Shown here piece after piece: positions 1 to 5,669 of a stretch of 6,277 nt of DNA; the stretch's first letter is position 1, and every line of letters begins with the position of its first letter. The DNA lies in NCBI GenBank assembly GCA_964582415.1, contig CAZOSF010000099.1, positions 1 through 6,277 of the forward strand. Reading direction: 5' to 3'. A program made the translations under genes and the position numbers. The notes under the pieces are model-generated. The model ran no database searches, was not told where the DNA came from, and saw only the letters and a list, made by a program, of their open reading frames with translations. The stretch is from CAZOSF01 sp964582415. GTDB lineage: Bacteria > Bacteroidota > Bacteroidia > Flavobacteriales > Flavobacteriaceae.

Positions 1-51
1 AGTTCCAACCGATTTGTTTCCGGTATCTTCCAACCACCCAAACACGCATAA
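1..51 (+). CDS. C-terminal end of a small upstream protein, possibly DUF6660-like (partial)
   Basis: The first reading frame is open from the window edge to a TAA stop at 49-51 and gives 16 residues, SSNRFVSGIFQPPKHA. The aromatic-Gln-Pro-Pro-Lys ending (IFQPPK) resembles what I recall of the C-terminus of DUF6660 proteins: small, exported, Cys/His-containing proteins of Bacteroidota often encoded directly before CusA/CzcA pumps. The position, 73 bases before the pump gene and on the same strand, fits that. The start and most of the protein lie outside the window, so neither a signal peptide nor metal-binding Cys/His residues can be checked. No exact promoter consensus is visible between this stop and the pump gene, which suggests cotranscription. 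The function of the family is not established. An unrelated gene ending here by chance is possible given so few residues. Confidence 0.45.
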   Translation, partial: SSNRFVSGIFQPPKHA

Positions 52-74
52 TTCGTTTTACTATTTCAGTTAAA

Positions 75-97
75 TCCTCCCATGCCATTGGGACGGA
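75..97 (+). other. Intergenic hairpin with one bulged base
   Basis: TCCTCCCA (75-82) pairs with TGGGACGGA (89-97), leaving one bulged C at 94 and a six-base loop (83-88). This gives eight pairs, five of them G-C. No T-run follows, so it does not look like an intrinsic terminator. It lies between the upstream stop and the pump start, and could act as an RNA processing, stability or attenuation element. It could also be chance. Confidence 0.35.
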
Positions 98-106
98 CGT
101 ATTATC

Positions 107-120
107 CATAACGAGTTATG
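107..120. promoter_or_regulatory. Perfect 14-bp palindrome before the pump start; possible operator
   Basis: CATAAC (107-112) and GTTATG (115-120) are exact reverse complements around the two-base centre GA. The dyad ends four bases before the pump ATG at 125. Such a dyad could bind a dimeric regulator, or in the mRNA form a small hairpin over the initiation region. No regulator gene is present in the window and no family-specific box is recognised, so the role is inference. Confidence 0.3.
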
Positions 121-124
121 TACC

Positions 125-3100
125 ATGCTATCAAACATTATTCAATTTTCTATTAAGAACAAGTTTATTGTTCTTCTCTTTACCTCCTTTATTATCTTCT
201 TTGGGGTCTATGCCCTGATGAATATTCCTATCGGAGCGGTTCCTGATGTCACCAACAACCAGGTTCAGGTAATTACTACCTCCCGAAATCTTTCCACTCA
301 AGATATCGAACAGTTTGTTACCTATCCGGTAGAACTGGAAATGGCCAATCTCCCGGGAGTCAAGGAGATCCGTTCGGTATCTAAATTCGGACTCTCGGTG
401 GTGACCATCGTTTTCGAAGACGATATGGGTACCTACTTGCCACGACAGCTAATAAGCGAAAAAATCAAAACGGCGGCCGAGCGCATCCCTGAAGGCTTTG
501 GGACTCCAGAAATGGGACCTATCTCAACGGGATTGGGTGAAATATACCAATACGTGTTGGATGTAAAACCTGCCTATAAAAACAAATATTCCACGATGGA
601 TTTGCGCACCATTCAAGATTGGATCGTAAAGCGTCAGCTCTCGGGTATTCCTGGGGTCGTGGAGGTGAATACCTGGGGTGGGTATTTAAAACAATACGAG
701 GTGGCCATCAATTCGAAAAAGCTCATGGCATTGGACATCACTGCCGCAGCCGTTTTCGAAGCCTTGGAAAAAAATAACAGTGTGGCTGGGGGTGGCTACA
801 TCGAAAAGGTCAACCAAGCCTACTTCATCCGTGGAGAGGGACTAGCCACCAGTTTAAACGATATTGAAAATATTGTGGTTACGACTAGGGAGGGCGTGCC
901 CGTCTATATTAAAGATGTGGCGACCGTTGGCTTTGGAAGCGCTACCCGCTTTGGGGCCATCACTGGAAATGGTGAAGGGGAAAAAGTGTTAGGACAGGTG
1001 ATGATGCTGAAAGATGCCAACTCGAAAAAGGTGATCGAAGCAGTTAAAGATCGAGTAGCGGCAGTTTCCAGTACACTACCGGAAGGGGTGTATATCAATC
1101 CTTTCTTGGATCGAAGCGAACTCATTGCCAAAACCACCTTTACGGTTACGGAAAACCTCATCTTGGGGTGTCTCATCGTAATCTTTGTCGTGGTATTGCT
1201 TTTAGGGAACCTGCGCTCCGGGTTGGTGGTAGCTTCGGTTATACCCATTTCGCTGCTCTTTACCTTATCCTTGATGTATATTTTCGGAATCGATGCCAAC
1301 CTGATGAGTCTGGGGGCCATCGACTTTGGGATTATTATCGATGGAAGCGTGATTATCGTTGAATTCATCGCCTTTCAATTTACACAGCGACAGCGGGAAT
1401 TTACGGGGTTGCACCGCACCAAATTTCAGGAGGTAAAAGACCGAATTACCTTTGAAGGATCGGCCAAAATGATGAATTCGGCCGTGTTCGGACAGTTGAT
1501 CATTCTTTTGGTGTTCATCCCCATCCTTTCCCTCAGTGGGGTAGAAGGAAAGATGTTCAAACCCATGGCCCTTGCCTTTAGTTTTGCCCTTATCGGTGCC
1601 ATGCTGATGTGTTTTACCTATGTTCCTGTGGTTGCATCTTTAGTTTTAAAACCCGTTCGATCTGAGAAAAAAACGATTTCCGATAAGTTGATGGAATTGC
1701 TGTATAGGATGTACGACCCAACCATCCACTGGGCTTTGGAACATCGTAAAATCGTGGTGGGAATTGCCGTTGCCCTGCTTTTAGGTACTTGGGCACTATT
1801 CTTACGAATGGGAGGGGAGTTTGTGCCCACCTTGGATGAAGGCGATTTCGTGATTCAACCGGTACTGAAAACAGGGACCAGTCTGTCCCGCACTATCGAG
1901 CTCACCACCCAGATGGAACAGATTCTCCTGAAAGAATTTCCAGAAGTGAAGCAGGTGGTAAGTCGTATTGGGGCGGCAGAAGTACCCACCGATCCCATGT
2001 CGATGGAGGAAAGCGACGTGATTATTGTTTTGGCTCCTAAATCGGAATGGGTTTCGGCAGATAGCAAAGATGAATTGGCGGATAAGTTTAAGGAAGCCCT
2101 ATCCGCAATCCCGAATATGGAAGTGGAATTCACCCAACCAATAGAGATGCGCTTTAATGAATTGATTACTGGAGTTCGGGCCGATATTGCCATCAAGATC
2201 TTTGGAGATGACCTAAGTGTGTTGGCTTCCAAAGCCGATGAGGTAGAAACACTAATTAAAAATGTAGAGGGTGCGGCCGATATTGTTGTGGAGAAAATCG
2301 ATGGACTTCCCCAAATGGCAGTAGAGTACGACCGCCAAAAAATAGCGCGTTATGGGTTGAATATCGCCGACCTGAACGAGATGGTTTCCATGGGTTTTTC
2401 GGGAAAGACAGTGGGAAGTTTGTTCGAAGGAGAGAAACAATTCGATTTGGTGGTCCGTCTCGATGCCGAACACCGAAAGGACATCAATAACCTTAAAAAT
2501 TTGTACATCGATCTACCTTCTGGTGGAAAAATCCCTTTGAGTGAACTGGCACAAATTACCTATCAGAAAGGTGCGGCAAAGATATCACGAGATGACACCC
2601 GTCGTAGAATCGTGGTGGGGATCAATGTTAGGAATCGCGACTTGCAATCGGTGGTAAATGATGTTCAGAAAATCTTAAACGACAAATTAGATTTGCCCAC
2701 AGGCTATTACATTACCTATGGTGGACAATTCGAGAATTTGCAAAGTGCCCGAAACCGATTGTTTATTGCGGTACCCATTGCACTTATTCTCATTTTTATC
2801 ATGCTTTACTTCGCTTTTAAATCGGTGAAAGAAGCATTACTCATTTATTCTGCGATTCCATTGTCTGCGGTAGGAGGTATTATCCTTTTGTCACTGCGGG
2901 GGATGCCCATTAGTATTTCTGCAGGGGTTGGCTTTATCGCCTTATTCGGTATCGCTGTACTCAATGGGATTGTACTTATCGAACACTTTAAAGAACTAAA
3001 ACATAAAACCTTCGAGTCTATGGAAGCATTGATCAAACAAGGAACCAAGGACCGCTTGCGGGCAGTAATGCTCACTGCCTCGGCGGCAGCTTTAGGGTTC

Positions 3101-4459
3101 CTTCCCATGGCAGTTTCAACCAATGCAGGTGCCGAGGTGCAACGGCCATTAGCCACCGTGGTAATTGGGGGTCTGGTGACCGCCACCTTGCTTACCATGA
3201 TAGTCCTTCCGGTACTGTATGCATCCTTCCATAAAATCTCCGAGCGAAGGAAGAAACGAAAAGGAGGAGGAAAGCATTTGGTTATGTTTATTGGTTTATT
3301 GATTCCATTAACCGGCTGGTCACAGCAATCTTCCAATCTAGAAGAATTGGTAGGAATGGCACTGGAAAACAATGCAGGTTATTTGGCAGAAAACCTCCGC
3401 GTCGAGGAAACCCAAGCCCAATCCGGAACGGCTTTTCAATTCGATAAAACGGAAGTCTATTATCATTACGATGAAAACAACCTTGCCCTCAATGACCAAC
3501 CTCTCAAAGTTTTTGGGGTACAGCAAACCATTGCTTTTCCCACCGTATATGGGGCGAGAAGTTCCCTGTGGTCTGCCAGAAAAGGACTGGCGCAGAATGC
3601 CTTGAACTTACAGAAAAAGCACCTGATAAAGGCCATTACAGAAGGATATTATGAATACCAAACCCAAGAACAGAAGCGAAAACTCTATGCTTCTTTGGAC
3701 AGTATCTACCGTCGTTTCTCACAAGCAGCCAGCAGGCGTTTCGAATTGGGGGAATCCAATTATCTGGAAAAAGTCACGGCTCAGGCCAAGCAACGCCAAA
3801 TTCGAAATGAGCTCCTGAAATCGGAAGAAGCCATACATGCAACCCATGAAAAGTTACAGGGATTGGTCCAGGCAAAAGACAGCCTTTTAATTGAAATACA
3901 GCCACCCTCCAAAATACTGCTTCAAAATTTGAACGGTGTGGGAACGGAAGAGAAGTCGTATTTGGAAAGTAGGCAGGAAGTGTTCGATTCTGAAAAACGA
4001 TTAAAGGTACATGAGCTATTACCCGATATGAGCTTTCAATATTTTCAGGGAACCAATGAAGGCTTAGGGACCTCGCTTTATGGAATTCAAGTGGGGGTAA
4101 AATTGCCGTTGCTCTTCTTTGGGGAACGGGCGCAAATCAAAAGTGCAAGAATAGCCTCCGAACGGACGTCCTTTGAAAATCAGCAAGCAGAGGAAATTCT
4201 GAAACGGCAGCAAAATACCCTTTTGGGCGCGTTGGGGCAACTCGAAAATCAGTTACAGTACTTTGAAGAGGAGGGAAGCCAATTGGCCGATCAAATCTTG
4301 AAAGTAGCGAGTGGTAGCTTTGCCAATGGGGAAATCGATTTTTTCCAATACATCCAGAGTGTAGAGAATGCGTATACCCTTAAGATTCAACATTTGGATG
4401 CACTAAATGATTACAATCAAACTGTTATTGCCCTCAATTATCTAACATTTAATCCATAA
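125..4459 (+). CDS. czcA: CusA/CzcA-family heavy-metal efflux RND pump fused to a TolC/CzcC-like outer-membrane factor
   Basis: This is a proton-driven heavy-metal exporter. Residues 1 to about 1040 are a full HME-RND pump: TM1 near 12-32, the first periplasmic porter region to about 340, TM2-TM6 near 344-510, TM7 near 543-561, the second porter region, and TM8-TM12 near 880-1034. The TM4 proton-relay signature is intact (D400, D406, E413 in DFGIIIDGSVIIVE). The positions matching the three metal-binding Met of CusA appear to be Q578, E629 and E679, which argues for Zn/Co/Cd/Ni rather than Cu/Ag; this is hand alignment, so the symbol is family-level only. A polybasic linker and hydrophobic stretch (about 1041-1066) lead into an outer-membrane-factor domain (1067-1444). 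Separate CzcA proteins have roughly 1040-1060 residues, so the extra 380 are the fusion, an architecture known in Bacteroidota. ATG 125 is chosen because it begins the canonical N-terminus; the ATG at 118 is in another frame and soon stops. There is no clear Shine-Dalgarno sequence. The adaptor follows after four bases. Confidence 0.95.
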   Translation: MLSNIIQFSIKNKFIVLLFTSFIIFFGVYALMNIPIGAVPDVTNNQVQVITTSRNLSTQDIEQFVTYPVELEMANLPGVKEIRSVSKFGLSVVTIVFEDDMGTYLPRQLISEKIKTAAERIPEGFGTPEMGPISTGLGEIYQYVLDVKPAYKNKYSTMDLRTIQDWIVKRQLSGIPGVVEVNTWGGYLKQYEVAINSKKLMALDITAAAVFEALEKNNSVAGGGYIEKVNQAYFIRGEGLATSLNDIENIVVTTREGVPVYIKDVATVGFGSATRFGAITGNGEGEKVLGQVMMLKDANSKKVIEAVKDRVAAVSSTLPEGVYINPFLDRSELIAKTTFTVTENLILGCLIVIFVVVLLLGNLRSGLVVASVIPISLLFTLSLMYIFGIDANLMSLGAIDFGIIIDGSVIIVEFIAFQFTQRQREFTGLHRTKFQEVKDRITFEGSAKMMNSAVFGQLIILLVFIPILSLSGVEGKMFKPMALAFSFALIGAMLMCFTYVPVVASLVLKPVRSEKKTISDKLMELLYRMYDPTIHWALEHRKIVVGIAVALLLGTWALFLRMGGEFVPTLDEGDFVIQPVLKTGTSLSRTIELTTQMEQILLKEFPEVKQVVSRIGAAEVPTDPMSMEESDVIIVLAPKSEWVSADSKDELADKFKEALSAIPNMEVEFTQPIEMRFNELITGVRADIAIKIFGDDLSVLASKADEVETLIKNVEGAADIVVEKIDGLPQMAVEYDRQKIARYGLNIADLNEMVSMGFSGKTVGSLFEGEKQFDLVVRLDAEHRKDINNLKNLYIDLPSGGKIPLSELAQITYQKGAAKISRDDTRRRIVVGINVRNRDLQSVVNDVQKILNDKLDLPTGYYITYGGQFENLQSARNRLFIAVPIALILIFIMLYFAFKSVKEALLIYSAIPLSAVGGIILLSLRGMPISISAGVGFIALFGIAVLNGIVLIEHFKELKHKTFESMEALIKQGTKDRLRAVMLTASAAALGFLPMAVSTNAGAEVQRPLATVVIGGLVTATLLTMIVLPVLYASFHKISERRKKRKGGGKHLVMFIGLLIPLTGWSQQSSNLEELVGMALENNAGYLAENLRVEETQAQSGTAFQFDKTEVYYHYDENNLALNDQPLKVFGVQQTIAFPTVYGARSSLWSARKGLAQNALNLQKKHLIKAITEGYYEYQTQEQKRKLYASLDSIYRRFSQAASRRFELGESNYLEKVTAQAKQRQIRNELLKSEEAIHATHEKLQGLVQAKDSLLIEIQPPSKILLQNLNGVGTEEKSYLESRQEVFDSEKRLKVHELLPDMSFQYFQGTNEGLGTSLYGIQVGVKLPLLFFGERAQIKSARIASERTSFENQQAEEILKRQQNTLLGALGQLENQLQYFEEEGSQLADQILKVASGSFANGEIDFFQYIQSVENAYTLKIQHLDALNDYNQTVIALNYLTFNP
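3261..3280 (+). promoter_or_regulatory. Shine-Dalgarno-like purine tract at the pump/outer-membrane-factor junction
   Basis: AAGGAGGAGG (3261-3270) lies inside the fused reading frame and contains AGGAGG twice. An in-frame TTG follows at 3278 (seven bases after the tract) and an in-frame ATG at 3284 (13 bases after). Either would begin a protein with a signal-peptide-like start (MFIGLLIPLTGWSQ from the ATG). It may instead be no more than the coding of Lys-Gly-Gly-Gly in a basic linker. Bacteroidota rely little on Shine-Dalgarno pairing, which lowers confidence that it acts as a ribosome site. Confidence 0.3.
3284..4459 (+). other. Outer-membrane-factor (TolC/CzcC-like) domain within the fusion, with its own signal-peptide-like start
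   Basis: This part of the pump reading frame (residues 1054-1444) has the features of an outer-membrane efflux protein. After the basic RRKKRKGGGK stretch there is a short hydrophobic core and a signal-peptidase-I-like site (GWS before Gln 1067). The rest is rich in long, Gln/Glu/Lys/Ala-rich helices, as in the periplasmic alpha-barrel of TolC. The family-like motif FELGESNYLEK is at 1206-1216 and its second-half counterpart, FANGEIDFFQYIQSVENA, starts at 1399. A strand-like VGVKLPLLFFG segment between them fits the second membrane beta-hairpin. About 380 mature residues is close to free-standing CzcC. The domain should form the outer-membrane exit duct for the same complex. Whether the signal segment is cleaved, stays as a thirteenth membrane helix, or is used from an internal start cannot be told from sequence. 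Confidence 0.85.
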
Positions 4460-4463
4460 GATC

Positions 4464-5603
4464 ATGAAATATAAAATCATAGCACTTTTTATCCTTAGCC
4501 TTTGGATGGTATCCTGTGGCAGTAAACAGGAAGCCCCAATCGAAGCGGAAGCCGATTCTGGTGAATTCATCCGTCTCTCTAAGAGTCAGTTTGAAACCAA
4601 TGGGTATACTTTCGATACCCTTCAGATGCGACCTTTTCATCGGTATGTGGAAGCTACTGGGATGATTGATGTTCCTCCCCAGAATAAGGCGATTATTTCC
4701 ACCACCTATGGTGGGTATGTAAAAGACACCCGATTGTTGGAAGGGGATGTTGTGAATAAGGGACAGGCCATGATTTCGTTGGAAGGCCCAGAGTTCCTGA
4801 AATTGCAACAGGAGTACATGGAGGTCTATAATCAGTTGGACTACCTGAAATCGGAATTTCAGCGACAGCAGACGTTGTTTGAGGAAAAAATCAGTTCCCA
4901 AAAGCAATACCTGAAGGCAAAATCCGATTACGAAACGGCGAACGCCAAATACCAAGGATTGAAATCCCAGCTACAATTGCTGAAGCTGCCATTGCAGCAG
5001 ATAGAAACAGGAACTTTCAGTCCAACCGTTACTTTGTACGCCCCCATTTCAGGACATGTAAGTCACATGAACGTGGCCAAAGGAGCTTATGTGAATCCTT
5101 CCGAGGTGCTCATGGAAATCATTGATAATGACCATGTACATTTGGAATTACAGGTATATGAAAAAGATATCATGAAGATTAAAAAAGACCAAAGGATACG
5201 CTTTACCATTCCTGAAGCATCAAATGAGACATTTTGGGCCTCGGTTCACTTGGTAGGAACCACTTTAGATCCTAACAATCGAGCCATTAAGGTACATGGG
5301 CATTTGGAAGATGAAGAAAATCATGGTTTGTTGGTAGGAATGTTTGTCAATGCACAAATTTTAACCGAATCTGTAGAGGCACCTTCCTTGAAGGAAGATG
5401 CCGTGGTGGAAGAAGAAGGAAGGGAAGTGGTGTTGCAGCTCGACCATAGTACCGATACCGACTATTTTTTCGTTCGGGAGTATCCAAAAGTTGCTGAGAC
5501 CGATGGTGGTTTTGTGGGCGTGGATATTCCTATTTCCAATACCCCTAAAGTCTATTTAGGGAAAGGGGCTTTTCAAATGTTAGGAGAAGGCGGGGGAGAG
5601 TAG
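4464..5603 (+). CDS. czcB: Heavy-metal efflux periplasmic adaptor (membrane-fusion protein), predicted lipoprotein
   Basis: This protein bridges the pump and outer-membrane factor in the periplasm. The N-terminus is a short lipoprotein signal: MKYK, a hydrophobic core, then MVSC with Cys18 as the likely lipidated residue. An acidic linker follows. Then come the usual adaptor parts: an N-terminal beta strand region (about 35-80), the first lipoyl half (GGYVKDTRLLEGDVVNKGQ, 83-101), a helical hairpin (about 109-180), the second lipoyl half (LYAPISGHVSHMNVAKGAYV, from 191), a beta-barrel and a membrane-proximal domain ending in a KGAFQMLGEGGGE tail. The length, 379, is typical. The N-terminal methionines that bind copper in CusB are not seen, and there is no His-rich stretch of the kind many related adaptors carry. 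ATG 4464 lies four bases after the pump stop with no Shine-Dalgarno sequence, so translational coupling is likely. The symbol is family-level; the metal is not proven. Confidence 0.92.
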   Translation: MKYKIIALFILSLWMVSCGSKQEAPIEAEADSGEFIRLSKSQFETNGYTFDTLQMRPFHRYVEATGMIDVPPQNKAIISTTYGGYVKDTRLLEGDVVNKGQAMISLEGPEFLKLQQEYMEVYNQLDYLKSEFQRQQTLFEEKISSQKQYLKAKSDYETANAKYQGLKSQLQLLKLPLQQIETGTFSPTVTLYAPISGHVSHMNVAKGAYVNPSEVLMEIIDNDHVHLELQVYEKDIMKIKKDQRIRFTIPEASNETFWASVHLVGTTLDPNNRAIKVHGHLEDEENHGLLVGMFVNAQILTESVEAPSLKEDAVVEEEGREVVLQLDHSTDTDYFFVREYPKVAETDGGFVGVDIPISNTPKVYLGKGAFQMLGEGGGE

Positions 5604-5606
5604 TCA

Positions 5607-5642
5607 TTAATTGCTCATTGTTAATTGCTCATTGTTAATTGC
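5607..5642. repeat. Tandem 14-bp repeat (2.6 copies) made of alternating heptamers
   Basis: TTAATTGCTCATTG occurs at 5607-5620 and exactly again at 5621-5634, then TTAATTGC at 5635-5642. It can be read as five heptamers in a row, TTAATTG and CTCATTG alternating, each ending in ATTG. The array fills most of the 66-base spacer between the adaptor stop and era. It supplies TTG triplets every seven bases upstream of the era -7 element. Slippage could change its copy number. No matching copy was noticed elsewhere in the window. Confidence 0.9.
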
Positions 5643-5656
5643 AACATCTATCTTTG
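5625..5656 (+). promoter_or_regulatory. Candidate Bacteroidota-type promoter for era
   Basis: TATCTTTG at 5649-5656 matches the Bacteroidota -7 consensus TAnnTTTG exactly. A TTG at 5625-5627, inside the heptamer array, sits 21 bases upstream, within the roughly 17-23 base spacing reported for flavobacterial -33 elements. The neighbouring TTG triplets of the array fall at 14 and 28 bases, outside that range. Transcription would begin near 5661-5664, leaving a leader of only about 6-9 bases before the era ATG. The start site itself is inferred. Confidence 0.6.
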
Positions 5657-5669
5657 CAAAAAAACAAGT

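Noticed and set aside
118..156. An earlier ATG at 118 as the start of the pump gene
   Set aside because: It is in a different frame and reaches a stop after 12 codons. ATG 125 gives the canonical RND N-terminus.
904..1368. A 154-residue open frame on the - strand within the pump gene
   Set aside because: It is antisense to the conserved TM2-TM4 region, which is certainly coding on the + strand.
2845..3372. A 175-residue open frame on the - strand within the pump gene
   Set aside because: It covers the TM9-TM12 region of the pump in antisense. The residue composition is low in information and no family is recognised.
4449..4955. A 168-residue open frame on the - strand overlapping the adaptor gene
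   Set aside because: It lies opposite a clearly coding adaptor sequence, has no recognisable domain and looks like a codon-bias shadow.
125..5603. Calling the system a copper/silver (Cus) exporter
   Set aside because: The diagnostic CusA methionines are missing in the porter domain and the adaptor lacks the CusB-type N-terminal methionines.
5607..5642. The heptamer array as a CRISPR or attachment site
   Set aside because: The units are directly adjacent with no spacers, too short for CRISPR repeats, and there is no integrase, cas gene or tRNA nearby.
5639..5667. TTGCAA dyad (5639-5644 with 5654-5659) as a terminator after the adaptor gene
   Set aside because: The stem is short and AT-rich and is followed by A bases, not T, on the transcribed strand. 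Its second arm overlaps the era -7 element.
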